From: Micromonospora sp. WMMD1120
Lineage (GTDB): Bacteria > Actinomycetota > Actinomycetes > Mycobacteriales > Micromonosporaceae
Direction: 5' to 3'
NCBI RefSeq assembly: GCF_029626235.1
Contig: NZ_JARUBO010000005.1
Span: 3,504,501-3,568,500 of the forward strand
Length of the DNA: 64,000 nt
Shown: positions 56,512 through 64,000 of the stretch, piece after piece
Position numbering within the stretch: the stretch's first letter is position 1
Layout: every line of letters begins with the position of its first letter
Program-made: the position numbers and the translations under genes
Notes under the pieces: model-generated
What the model was told of the DNA's origin: nothing
The model's database searches: none
Seen by the model: the letters and a program-made list of their open reading frames with translations, nothing else

Positions 56512-59280
56512 TCAGTCCAGCCGTCGTTCGATCGGCAGCCGGGCGCGGGTGAACAGGCCCGCCCCGAGCATCGCCACCATCGGCACCAGCACCAGCACAC
56601 CGAGCGCGGGCCACGGGACCCGGATCGGGTACGGGTCGGGCACCGGCCAGTCGCTCGCGTACTGCCTGTTGACCGAGAACAGCACGATCGCGGCGGTGCC
56701 GAGCCCGGCCACGATGCCGAGCGCCGACCCCAGACCGGCGATGACCCCGGCCTGGCAGATCGCCAGTAGCCGGCGCATGGCCGGCGCCGCGCCGACCGCC
56801 GCCAGAGTGGTCAGCTCGACGCGCCCCTCGGCGGCGGCGAGCGCGGTGGCGATGCCCGCCGCCCCCACCGTGATCAGCCCCGCCGCCGCCGCGAGCAGCA
56901 GGAGCAGGGGGGAGACGTCGCTGTGCGCCTCGCCGTGCTCCACGTCGAGCGTGAACGTCCCGAACGAGCGCAGGGCGGCGGTGAACCGTGCCTGCCGTTC
57001 CTCCGTCGGCGGGGTCGAGGCACCGATCAGCCAGCCGGCCGGAGACCAGTTCAGGCCGAGTTGCCGGGCCGCGTCGGTGGACAGCAGCAGGCGGGAGTGG
57101 CCGACGGCCCGGGGCAGCGCGTACCCCGGCAGGTCGCGGGTGGCGGCCGCCCGGCCCGGTTCCGCGTCCGCCTCGTCGACCCGTACGGTCACCAGACCGT
57201 CGTGCAGGTAGCGCGGATCGGTCACCACGACGCCGCCGGCGCGCAGCACCGCCGCGGCCGCGGCGACCTCCGCCGGGTCCGCGCCGGTGAGCAGCGGCAG
57301 CGCCGTGCCGTCGTCCACCCCGGGCTGGACGTACCCGCCCGGGTAGTCCGACTCGACGACCCGGCAGCGTGGGTCGGCGCGGGCCTGCCGACGCTGCTGC
57401 GCGGACAGGTGGTCGCCGGGCTGCCAGGGACAGGCGCGGCCCGCCGGGACCACGGGCCTGACCTCGCAGTACGCGGCGTCCCGCGCGCAGCCGGGCGCGT
57501 ACACGACGGCGACCGCGTCGGTGCCCAACTGCTCCCGCGCGGCGTCGGTGACCTCGGCCAGCGTGGGCTGCCCGTCCGGCCGGTGCGCGTAGACCATCAG
57601 GTGGCCGGTCGGCAGCGCGGGCCGGTAGCCACCCGCGTCCCGGGCGCCGTCACTGGCCAGGTACCCGCCCAGCGCCACGCTGCTGGCGACGGCGGCCATC
57701 ACCGCGCAGATGGCCGGCGCCGCGGCGGCCCGGTTACGGCTGGCGTCGCGCAGCGCGATCCGGGGCGCCAGCGGCAGCACCCGCCCGAGGCGGGCGAGCG
57801 CCCCGATCAACGTGGGCGTGCAGCACACCAGACCCAACTCGCCGAGGATCAGGCCGGTGAGGATCACCGCCGGGGAGGTCCGGGTGGCCCCGAACGCCGC
57901 CAGTCCCGCGCCGCCGGCCGCCAACGCCAGCCCGACCAGCAGCCAGCGGACCCGGGACGTCGGTGGGGTGCGTCGGCCGGCGAGCCCGGCGCTGACGTCC
58001 TGCCGGGCGGCCGTCCAGGCCGGCGCCAGCGCGGCGAGCACCCCGGCGAGCACCGCGACCCCACCGAGCAGCACCAGCGCCGCCGGCCAGCAGCGGTAGC
58101 CGCCGAAGCGGGCGCCGAAGACGTACTCCTCCATCAGCGGACGACCGGCGAACGCCGCGCCGACGCCGACCAGCAGGCCGGCGGCGGCGCCCAGCACGCC
58201 CAGCACCACGCCGTCGGCCAGCACGACCCGGCGTAACTGGGCGGCGTCCCCGCCGGCCACCGCGACCAGCGCCAGATCCCGCCGTCGCCGACGGACGCCG
58301 ACGGCGAAGGCCGGCCCGACCAGCAGGACGACCTCGAGCAGCCCCAGACCGGCGATGAGTACGCCGGTGCTCAGGTCGTTGGCCCCGCTGTAGCCGACCA
58401 ACCCGAACCACGTCCGGTTGCCGCCGGCCCGGTCGTCGGGATGGCGTGCGGCGACCACCACCCCCCGCGCGTTGAGCCGGGACACCAGCGCGGCGTCGAC
58501 CGCCCCGGGTACGTCTGCCAGCCAGACGCTGCCCGGCTGCGGGCCGGTCGGTGGAACGGCCCCGGGGTGCAACGCCACCACCGAACCCAGATCGTCGGGG
58601 AACTCGACCACCCCCACCACCGGGTACGCCGCGCTCCCGTCGGTGAGGGTCACCGCCTGACCGAGACGCAGGTCCAGGCGGCGCAGCAGCGCCGGACTCA
58701 CCGCCACCTCGCCGGGCTGCTGCGGGGCCCGGCCGGCCCGGAACCGCACCAGCCCCCGGGCCAGCGGGTCGTTGAGGTCCAGTACCCGACCTTCCACGCG
58801 CACGTCCCGGTCCGGACCGCGGAGCGTCAGCGGGACGTGTGGGCGTACCTCGGTGACCCGGCTGCCCGGCCCCAGCAGGGCGGTTATCTGGGCCGCGGTG
58901 ACCCGCGCCGGAGGGGCGCCGCCCTGCGTGTACCAGCCCTCACCCCACTCGTCCTGGCCCACCGGGCCGGTGGAGAGCCACTGCAACTCGGCGTCGGCCA
59001 CGCCGAGTCGGCGGTCGACCCGTTCCCCCGGGGTCAGCTCGGCCATGTCGTAGCTCGCCGCCAGAAACGCCAGCGCCGCCACCGGAAGGGCGATCATCGC
59101 GAGCACCAGGCCGGTCCGGCGCGGGGACCGGCGGGACTCCCGCCGGGCGATCCGCAGCGCCGCCCGCCAGGAGCCGATCAATTCGGCGAACCGCCGCCGC
59201 CGCAACGCGGCCGGTGTGGCGACCGACCCCGCGCCGGCGCTCTCGACCTCGCGGGACCGCGTGGTACGGGGGGTGGTCAC
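56512..59280 (-). CDS. FtsX-like ABC transporter permease
   Basis: A 922-residue permease with a membrane anchor near 55-80, a large extracytoplasmic region (~85-260), a first FtsX helix group (~280-440), a second anchor and extracytoplasmic domain (~510-760), and three closing helices (LLLLLAAAAGLITVGAAGIA...). The layout matches MacB/LolE-like duplicated FtsX permeases. With the adjacent ATPase and PadR gene it forms an exporter or mechanotransmission system. Its GTG overlaps the ATPase stop codon (GTGA). Confidence 0.9.
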   Translation of the reverse strand: MTTPRTTRSREVESAGAGSVATPAALRRRRFAELIGSWRAALRIARRESRRSPRRTGLVLAMIALPVAALAFLAASYDMAELTPGERVDRRLGVADAELQWLSTGPVGQDEWGEGWYTQGGAPPARVTAAQITALLGPGSRVTEVRPHVPLTLRGPDRDVRVEGRVLDLNDPLARGLVRFRAGRAPQQPGEVAVSPALLRRLDLRLGQAVTLTDGSAAYPVVGVVEFPDDLGSVVALHPGAVPPTGPQPGSVWLADVPGAVDAALVSRLNARGVVVAARHPDDRAGGNRTWFGLVGYSGANDLSTGVLIAGLGLLEVVLLVGPAFAVGVRRRRRDLALVAVAGGDAAQLRRVVLADGVVLGVLGAAAGLLVGVGAAFAGRPLMEEYVFGARFGGYRCWPAALVLLGGVAVLAGVLAALAPAWTAARQDVSAGLAGRRTPPTSRVRWLLVGLALAAGGAGLAAFGATRTSPAVILTGLILGELGLVCCTPTLIGALARLGRVLPLAPRIALRDASRNRAAAAPAICAVMAAVASSVALGGYLASDGARDAGGYRPALPTGHLMVYAHRPDGQPTLAEVTDAAREQLGTDAVAVVYAPGCARDAAYCEVRPVVPAGRACPWQPGDHLSAQQRRQARADPRCRVVESDYPGGYVQPGVDDGTALPLLTGADPAEVAAAAAVLRAGGVVVTDPRYLHDGLVTVRVDEADAEPGRAAATRDLPGYALPRAVGHSRLLLSTDAARQLGLNWSPAGWLIGASTPPTEERQARFTAALRSFGTFTLDVEHGEAHSDVSPLLLLLAAAAGLITVGAAGIATALAAAEGRVELTTLAAVGAAPAMRRLLAICQAGVIAGLGSALGIVAGLGTAAIVLFSVNRQYASDWPVPDPYPIRVPWPALGVLVLVPMVAMLGAGLFTRARLPIERRLD

Positions 59281-60011
59281 CTGTCGCTGCCGGACAGCAA
59301 CTGCTCGACGCTGCCCAGCGGAGCGGTCGTGTCGACCAGGACGCCGTCGCGGAGGAACACCACCCGATCGGCCCAGCCCGCGTGCCGTGCCTCGTGGGTG
59401 ACCAGCACCCCGGCGGCCCCCGCGTCGATCCGACGACGCAGCAGGTGCAGGATCGCCTCGCCGGTCTGCGAGTCCAGGGCGCCGGTCGGCTCGTCGGCGA
59501 GGACCAGCCGGCGCTCGCCGACGAGCGCCCGGGCGATGGCGACCCGCTGCTGCTGCCCACCGGAGAGCTGGTCGGGGAAGCGGTCACCCAGTCCGGGCAG
59601 ACCCACCTCGGTCAGCGCGGCCCTGGCCAGGGCTCGGGCGCGGCGTCCGCTGGTGCCGTCGAGCTCCAACGGGAGCGCCACGTTCTCCAGCGCGCTGAGG
59701 CTGCCCAGCAGATTGAGCTGCTGAAAGATGTAACCGATGCGGCGGCGTCGCAACTGGGCCAGCCCGCGGCGGTCCAGAGCCGCCAACGGTTGCCCCTCGA
59801 CCCGCACCTCGCCGCGGGACGGGCGGTCCAGCCCACCGGCGAGGGCCAGCAACGTCGACTTACCCGAGCCGGACGGCCCCATCACGGCCACCAGCTCGCC
59901 GGGCCGGACGACCAGGCTGACCCCGCGCAGCGCGTGCACCGCGGCCGGTCCGGCCCCGTGCGTGCGGTGGACGGCGCGGAGATCCAGCACCGCGTCGTCC
60001 GACCCGCTCAC
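59277..60011 (-). CDS. ABC transporter ATP-binding protein (LolD/MacB type)
   Basis: A 244-residue ATPase: Walker A MGPSGSGKSTLLALAGGLD, Q-loop GYIFQQLNLL, signature LSGGQQQRVAIARAL, Walker B LVLADEPTGALDSQT and H-loop VLVTHEARH, the LolD/MacB hallmark set. It energises the FtsX-like permease. The GTG at 60011 overlaps the PadR stop codon (GTGA), so the three genes form one tightly coupled operon, padR first. Confidence 0.95.
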   Translation of the reverse strand: MSGSDDAVLDLRAVHRTHGAGPAAVHALRGVSLVVRPGELVAVMGPSGSGKSTLLALAGGLDRPSRGEVRVEGQPLAALDRRGLAQLRRRRIGYIFQQLNLLGSLSALENVALPLELDGTSGRRARALARAALTEVGLPGLGDRFPDQLSGGQQQRVAIARALVGERRLVLADEPTGALDSQTGEAILHLLRRRIDAGAAGVLVTHEARHAGWADRVVFLRDGVLVDTTAPLGSVEQLLSGSDR

Positions 60012-60610
60012 CGCCGTGCCGCCTCGCCGGCCCAGCGTGCCGCCGCAGCCGCGTCGGCGTCGCCGGGTCGGGGAGCCGGTGGCGTAGGGCCGGTGGGCTG
60101 CTGCCGGACCAGGCTGGTCTCGCAGTGGTCCAGCCAGCGCACCTCCGCCTCGGCCTGGAACACCATCGAGTCCAGCACGAGGCGCCAGGGAAGGTCCTCC
60201 GGCCGGTTGCTGCCGTACTTCAACCGGGTCAGCTCCTGCAGGGTCCGCATCGTCGCGCTGCGCTGGGCCTGCACCACCGAGCGGACGTCCACCCCGGGGG
60301 TGGTCAGGGCCAGCGCGAGTTTGATCGCCAGCTCGTCCCGGGGCCGGTCGGTACGGCTGATCGGGGTGGCGAACCACAGCGCCAGGTCCGCCCGTCCGGC
60401 GTCGGTGATCTCGTACGGGCGCTGGCCGGCCTCGCTCTCCGGCAACGGGCGCACCAGCCCGTCCCGCTCCAGCCGGGACAGCGTGGTGTAGACCTGCCCG
60501 ATGTTCAGCGGCCAGGTCGAACCGGTCGACTCCTCGAACGCGGCGCGAAGCTGGTAGCCGTACATCTGGCCGCGTTCGAGCAGGGCGAGCAACCCGTGAC
60601 GGATGGACAT
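60008..60610 (-). CDS. PadR-family regulator of the downstream ABC transporter
   Basis: A 200-residue PadR/AphA-type protein: HGLLALLERGQMYGYQLRAAF, LNIGQVYTTLSRLERDGLV and RPYEITDAGRADL in the winged helix, then a helical C-terminal domain (VVQAQRSATMRTLQELTRL). It begins the padR-ATPase-permease operon and a palindrome sits 14 bp before its ATG, so autoregulation and drug or metabolite induction of the transporter are likely. Confidence 0.93.
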   Translation of the reverse strand: MSIRHGLLALLERGQMYGYQLRAAFEESTGSTWPLNIGQVYTTLSRLERDGLVRPLPESEAGQRPYEITDAGRADLALWFATPISRTDRPRDELAIKLALALTTPGVDVRSVVQAQRSATMRTLQELTRLKYGSNRPEDLPWRLVLDSMVFQAEAEVRWLDHCETSLVRQQPTGPTPPAPRPGDADAAAAARWAGEAARR

Positions 60611-60623
60611 GGAAACGGAGTAT

Positions 60624-60638
60624 GCATACCTGGTATGC
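60624..60638. promoter_or_regulatory. PadR operator palindrome
   Basis: gcatacc-t-ggtatgc, a perfect 7+7 dyad around one base, 14 bp upstream of the padR start and AT-rich against its surroundings. It overlaps an atgcat motif (60622-60627) shared with the dyad before the other PadR gene at 25390-25419. Confidence 0.8.
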
Positions 60639-60662
60639 GCGCCGCAACCGGAGCGGACCGGT

Positions 60663-61100
60663 TCAGGCCGGTCGGCCGGGAAACGGCACTGTGAGCGGGG
60701 TCTGACCAGCGGTCCTGCGCCACCGGGTGGCCCGTACGGCGTACTCGACCAGGGCGGCGAGCGCCTGGTCGCGGTCGGCGCCGGTGGTGGACGCCAGGGC
60801 GGCCCGCCAGTGCGCGGCGGTGCGTTCCTCCACCTCGGCGGCGAGCCGCAGGGCGCTGGCCCGGTCGGTGACCGGGAACGGCAGCGCGTACCCGGCGCGG
60901 TCCGCCGGTACGACGCCGCCGGCCGCGCTGAGCTGCACCACCAGCGCGTCGCGCCGGCGTCGGTGCGTGGCCTCGGCCTGGCGCGCCGCGTCCCGGGCCG
61001 CCCCGGTGAGCCGCACTCCGATGCGCCCGTAGGCGTAGATCGCGGCGTACTCGGCGGAGAGGGCGGAGGCCAGGGCCTCGCCGGCGGACGGCTGTCTCAC
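60663..61100 (-). CDS. Ferritin-like DUF4439 protein
   Basis: A 145-residue all-helical protein with the DUF4439 pattern: ALASALSAEYAAIYAYGRIG, QAEATHRRRRDALVVQL and LALAAEVEERTAAHWR-like LRLAAEVEERTAAHWRAAL. Glu/His pairs fit a ferritin-like di-metal site but metal binding is unproven. Its GTG overlaps the stop of the lipoprotein gene upstream (GTGA), so the two are produced together. Confidence 0.85.
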   Translation of the reverse strand: MRQPSAGEALASALSAEYAAIYAYGRIGVRLTGAARDAARQAEATHRRRRDALVVQLSAAGGVVPADRAGYALPFPVTDRASALRLAAEVEERTAAHWRAALASTTGADRDQALAALVEYAVRATRWRRTAGQTPLTVPFPGRPA

Positions 61101-61624
61101 TTCAGTGCCTCCTGGTGGGTGGCCCGGGCGGCGACGATCGACCCGAGCAGTGCCGCCCGCTCCGCGGGCGCCGCGGCGCAGGCGGCGGTGGCGGAGCGCT
61201 GGGCGGTCTTCTCCAGCGCGCGCAGGGCGGCGAGCGCCGCGGCCGGGTCGGTCGCCGGCGCGCTGGTCGGCGTGGCGGGGGGCGCGGACGGCACCGCGAC
61301 GCCGAGCACCCGCGCCAGCTCGGCGGCGTGCGCGCTGTGCGCCTCGGCGATCGGGTTGAGGCGGTCGGCGAGTTCGGGATGGGCGGACGCGGCCGCCCGG
61401 TGCGCGGCGACCAGCGCGAGTGACTCGTCCACCATCGGTCGCAGCGGGTCCGGAGGCGGCGTCGGTTCGTCGTCGCGGTCGAAAAGATCACAGCCGGTCA
61501 TCGACGCGACGGCGCCTCCGACCGCCAGCAGCGCCCCGACGCGCAGGAGCTTTCGCCGAGAATGCCCGGATGCCTGGTCGCACTCTGTCGTTCTGCCGAT
61601 CCCCACCGGCCAAGTCAACACCAT
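61097..61624 (-). CDS. Probable lipoprotein paired with DUF4439
   Basis: About 175 residues from ATG 61624. A twin-arginine signal ([16 protein letters not shown]) ends in a lipobox VASMTGC, so the mature protein is anchored outside. The rest is helical with [18 protein letters not shown] and [15 protein letters not shown], similar in style to ferritin-like helices. The frame is open to 61717 but upstream residues look non-coding. It diverges from rimP. Confidence 0.75.
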   Translation of the reverse strand: MVLTWPVGIGRTTECDQASGHSRRKLLRVGALLAVGGAVASMTGCDLFDRDDEPTPPPDPLRPMVDESLALVAAHRAAASAHPELADRLNPIAEAHSAHAAELARVLGVAVPSAPPATPTSAPATDPAAALAALRALEKTAQRSATAACAAAPAERAALLGSIVAARATHQEALK

Positions 61625-61779
61625 GCGCGCCGGTCCGGTGGCCACCGGCGTCGGTGCGCCGCCCGGCCCACGGCCGGGCAGGCGCGTTACGCTCTGCGCA
61701 GCCACCGGCGTGTCCACTCCGGTGGCGTACCGGCATGGCGGGACGACGGGTCGCCGTCGACCAGGGAGAGGGTGCGGAG

Positions 61780-62472
61780 ATGACGCAGCGTGGCCGTGCC
61801 ACCAGGCCGACGGGTCGACCCCGCGTTGCCGCGGGTCCCCGCGGCGGTGACCTCGCCGCGCGGCGCGCCCGGTTGCGGGACGTGATCGAGCCGGTCGTCA
61901 CCGACGCCGGCTACGACCTGGAGGACCTCTCGGTCTCCCGGGCCGGCCGCCGGCACGTGGTGCGGGTGCTGGTGGACGCCGACGGCGGGATCGACCTGGA
62001 CGCCGTCGCCGACGTCTCCCGCGCGGTCTCGGCCGCGCTGGACGCCGCTGAGGAGACCGGCGGCGACATCGTCGCCGGCGAGTACCAGCTGGAGGTCAGC
62101 TCGCCCGGGGTGGACCGCCCGCTCACCCTGCCCCGGCACTGGCGGCGCAACGTGGGTCGGCTGGTCAAGGTCACCGTCCGGGGGGCCACGGCGTTGCCCG
62201 GCCAGCGGGGCGAGCAGCCCGCCGGCGACCGGCAGCTGACCGCCCGGGTGGTCGCCGCCGACGACGCGGGCGTGCGGCTGGAGACCGACGACGGTCGGGC
62301 CGCCTGGGCGTACGACCAGCTGGGCCCCGGTCGCGTGCAGGTCGAGTTCACCCGGCTCGCCGAGCTGGGTGAGCCGGACGACGAGGTCGAGGACGCGGAC
62401 GATTCCGACGAGTTCGACGATGCAGACGACATCGACGACGATGATGACGATGTGGAGGACGAGGAGAGGTGA
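61780..62472 (+). CDS. rimP: Ribosome maturation factor RimP with acidic tail
   Basis: A 230-residue RimP needed for 30S maturation. The core (~25-190) has [39 protein letters not shown] and [14 protein letters not shown]. The last ~35 residues are almost only Asp/Glu ([20 protein letters not shown]...), unlike the ~150-residue bacterial norm. ATG 61780 has GGGAGAG upstream. Its TGA overlaps the nusA GTG. First gene of the classic rimP-nusA-ylxR-infB operon. Confidence 0.94.
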   Translation: MTQRGRATRPTGRPRVAAGPRGGDLAARRARLRDVIEPVVTDAGYDLEDLSVSRAGRRHVVRVLVDADGGIDLDAVADVSRAVSAALDAAEETGGDIVAGEYQLEVSSPGVDRPLTLPRHWRRNVGRLVKVTVRGATALPGQRGEQPAGDRQLTARVVAADDAGVRLETDDGRAAWAYDQLGPGRVQVEFTRLAELGEPDDEVEDADDSDEFDDADDIDDDDDDVEDEER

Positions 62473-63512
62473 ACATCGACCTCGCGGCGCTGCGCGCACT
62501 CGAGCGCGAGCGGGAGATCCCGTTCGACACGATTCTCGCGGCGATCGAGACCGCGTTGCTGACCGCCTACCGGCACACCGACGGGGCCGAGCCGCACGCC
62601 CGGGTGGAGATCGACCGTAAGTCCGGCGCGGCCCTGGTGTACGCGCAGGAGATGGACGCCGAGGGCACCCTCGTGCGCGAGTGGGACGACACCCCGCACG
62701 ACTTCGGCCGGATCGCCGCCATGACCGCCAAGCAGGTGATCCTCCAGCGGCTGCGGGAGGCCACCGACGAGGTGCACTTCGGCGAGTACGTCGGGCGCGA
62801 GGGCGACCTGGTCACCGGCGTGGTGCAGGCGCACGAGACGCGTACCGAGAAGGGCATCGTCAGCGTCGACCTGGGCAAGCTGGAGGGCGTGCTGCCGCAG
62901 TCCGAGCAGGTGCCCGGCGAGCGCTACGCGCACGGCGAGCGGGTCCGCTGCGTCGTGGTGCACGTCGCCAAGGGCATGCGCGGGCCGCAGATCACCCTGT
63001 CCCGGACGCACCCGGCGTTGGTCAAGAAGCTGTTCGCGCTCGAGGTTCCGGAGATCGCCGACGGCACCGTGGAGATCAGCGCGATCGCCCGTGAGGCAGG
63101 TCACCGCACCAAGATCGCCGTACGCTCCACCACCCCCGGGGTCAACGCCAAGGGCGCCTGCATCGGCCCGATGGGTCAGCGGGTGCGGGCGGTGATGAGC
63201 GAGCTGCACGGCGAAAAGATCGACATTATTGACTGGTCGGACGACCCGGCCACCTTCGTCGGCAACGCGTTGTCGCCGGCGAAGGCGCTCCGGGTCGAGG
63301 TGGTCGACCTGGCCGGTCGAGCCGCCCGGGTGACGGTTCCCGACTTCCAGTTGTCGCTGGCGATCGGTCGGGAGGGGCAGAATGCCCGACTCGCTGCCCG
63401 ATTGACCGGTTGGCGGATCGACATCCGTTCCGACGCGGAGCAGACCGCCCCGGCCGCGCGGGGGGCGACTGATCACGTGCGGGAACCGGGCGGCGCGATC
63501 TCGGGCAGCTAG
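62469..63512 (+). CDS. nusA: Transcription termination/antitermination factor NusA
   Basis: A 347-residue NusA: N-terminal RNA-polymerase-binding domain ([26 protein letters not shown]), S1 domain ([29 protein letters not shown]) and two KH domains ([49 protein letters not shown]). No acidic C-terminal repeats, normal for actinobacteria. GTG 62469 overlaps the rimP stop codon (GTGA). Confidence 0.97.
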   Translation: MNIDLAALRALEREREIPFDTILAAIETALLTAYRHTDGAEPHARVEIDRKSGAALVYAQEMDAEGTLVREWDDTPHDFGRIAAMTAKQVILQRLREATDEVHFGEYVGREGDLVTGVVQAHETRTEKGIVSVDLGKLEGVLPQSEQVPGERYAHGERVRCVVVHVAKGMRGPQITLSRTHPALVKKLFALEVPEIADGTVEISAIAREAGHRTKIAVRSTTPGVNAKGACIGPMGQRVRAVMSELHGEKIDIIDWSDDPATFVGNALSPAKALRVEVVDLAGRAARVTVPDFQLSLAIGREGQNARLAARLTGWRIDIRSDAEQTAPAARGATDHVREPGGAISGS

Positions 63513-63528
63513 GGGTAGACTTCTTCCA

Positions 63529-63861
63529 GTGGTACGACGCGCGCAGCCGGAGCGCACCTGTGTGGGTTGCCGGCAACGTGCGCCGGCCAGCGAATTGCTG
63601 CGGATCGTCGCGGTCACGGACGGGGCTGGTCACAGTCTCCGGCCTGACCCGCTCCGCAGGTTGCCGGGTCGGGGAGCGAACATGCACCCGGATCCGGCCT
63701 GCTTCGCGCTGGCGGTGCGGCGCCGCGCCTTCGGGCGTGCGCTGCGCAGCACCGAGGTCCTCGACCACGGTGTGCTGGCGAAGCACGTCGATGCGCCAAC
63801 CACTACGTCCGGTCAACCCGACCGGGCGAGGGTCGCTAGCAGGGTAGGACGACCGACATGA
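63529..63861 (+). CDS. ylxR: YlxR/DUF448 RNA-binding protein
   Basis: A 110-residue protein between nusA and infB, with the family start PERTCVGCRQRAPASELLRIV and GRGANMHPDPACFALAVRRRAFGRALR. The fold is RNA-binding-like and the protein may act on transcription or RNase P RNA; its exact role is unsettled. GTG 63529 is 17 bp after the nusA stop codon. Confidence 0.92.
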   Translation: MVRRAQPERTCVGCRQRAPASELLRIVAVTDGAGHSLRPDPLRRLPGRGANMHPDPACFALAVRRRAFGRALRSTEVLDHGVLAKHVDAPTTTSGQPDRARVASRVGRPT

Positions 63862-63954
63862 GCACACGATGAAGTCCCTGAAATGACCAGGCTTCAAGTG
63901 CACGAGTGAGGTCGCTGCGGGTGCTGCCCGCACGACCTCGGAGTGAGGAGTGCA

Positions 63955-64000
63955 GTGGCAGGCAAGGCCCGCGTACACGAGCTTGCGAAAGAGCTCGGGG
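63955..64000 (+). CDS. infB: Translation initiation factor IF-2, start only
   Basis: GTG 63955, with GTGAGGAGTG just upstream, opens VAGKARVHELAKELG, the conserved start of the IF2-N domain of actinobacterial IF-2. Only 15 codons lie in the window; the gene continues past the right edge. Gene order after ylxR supports the call. Confidence 0.88.
   Translation, partial: MAGKARVHELAKELG

Overview
The window is very GC-rich actinobacterial chromosome with many GTG starts and short GTGA/ATGA overlaps between genes. The gene set (DivIVA-domain repeat protein, Scr1-type XRE plus DUF397 pair, dxr-rseP-ispG, rimP-nusA-ylxR-infB, PQQ sugar dehydrogenase, GH87-like secreted enzyme) suggests a filamentous actinomycete, most likely Micromonosporaceae (Micromonospora-like). 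The genus is an inference from gene content and style, not from a search. No rRNA, tRNA, CRISPR array, prophage or secondary-metabolite cluster was recognised.

Layout. 0.2-6.2 kb: cdsA, rlmN, a DivIVA-repeat protein, a small membrane protein and a metallo-beta-lactamase/Rieske fusion. 6.3-8.9 kb: an IS256-family and an IS30-family element, both inside one copy of a palindromic intergenic repeat; an intact copy lies at 11.9 kb. 9-13.4 kb: FAD oxidoreductase, PhoX-like protein, YihY-like membrane protein, GNAT. 13.8-17.8 kb: a 1,322-residue secreted multidomain protein with a probable alpha-1,3-glucanase/mycodextranase domain. 17.8-20.9 kb: a decaying regulatory island in which a DivIVA-domain gene and an XRE regulator each carry one in-frame TAG. 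20.9-27.2 kb: dxr-rseP-ispG and a DUF4081 GNAT, the usual actinobacterial order, split by a PadR regulator and an N-terminally truncated MFS gene. 27.4-32.5 kb: a secreted wall-hydrolase-like protein behind a long structured leader, then a two-in-one ABC exporter. 32.5-41 kb: OYE-type oxidoreductase, dicarboxylate symporter, DUF998-like protein, glutathionyl-hydroquinone reductase-like protein, thiolase, a PAS-GGDEF-EAL protein and a DUF456 protein.

41.3-48.6 kb looks like a gamma-glutamylation amine-catabolism cluster: APC permease, glutamine-synthetase-like ligase, aldehyde dehydrogenase, SDR and a class I amidotransferase-like hydrolase, with a PQQ-type sugar dehydrogenase on the opposite strand inside it. 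49.3-53.4 kb holds a very large hybrid kinase/phosphatase/anti-sigma protein converging on a STAS anti-anti-sigma factor. 53.4-61.6 kb has methionine aminopeptidase, a VIT-family transporter, a nucleotidyltransferase-like protein, an F420-type nitroreductase, a PadR-ABC ATPase-FtsX permease operon and a lipoprotein/DUF4439 pair. The window ends in rimP-nusA-ylxR-infB.

The most unusual signals are repeats. A roughly 60-bp unit that encodes the same short peptide sits as a tandem pair directly against the GTG start of two unrelated genes (47.75 and 55.76 kb, opposite strands), each time joined to a neighbour by a GTGA overlap. A 17-20-bp palindrome lies between convergent genes and hosts the nested insertion sequences. 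Two adjacent genes carry single amber codons. A PadR operator dyad overlaps the first codon of a truncated transporter.
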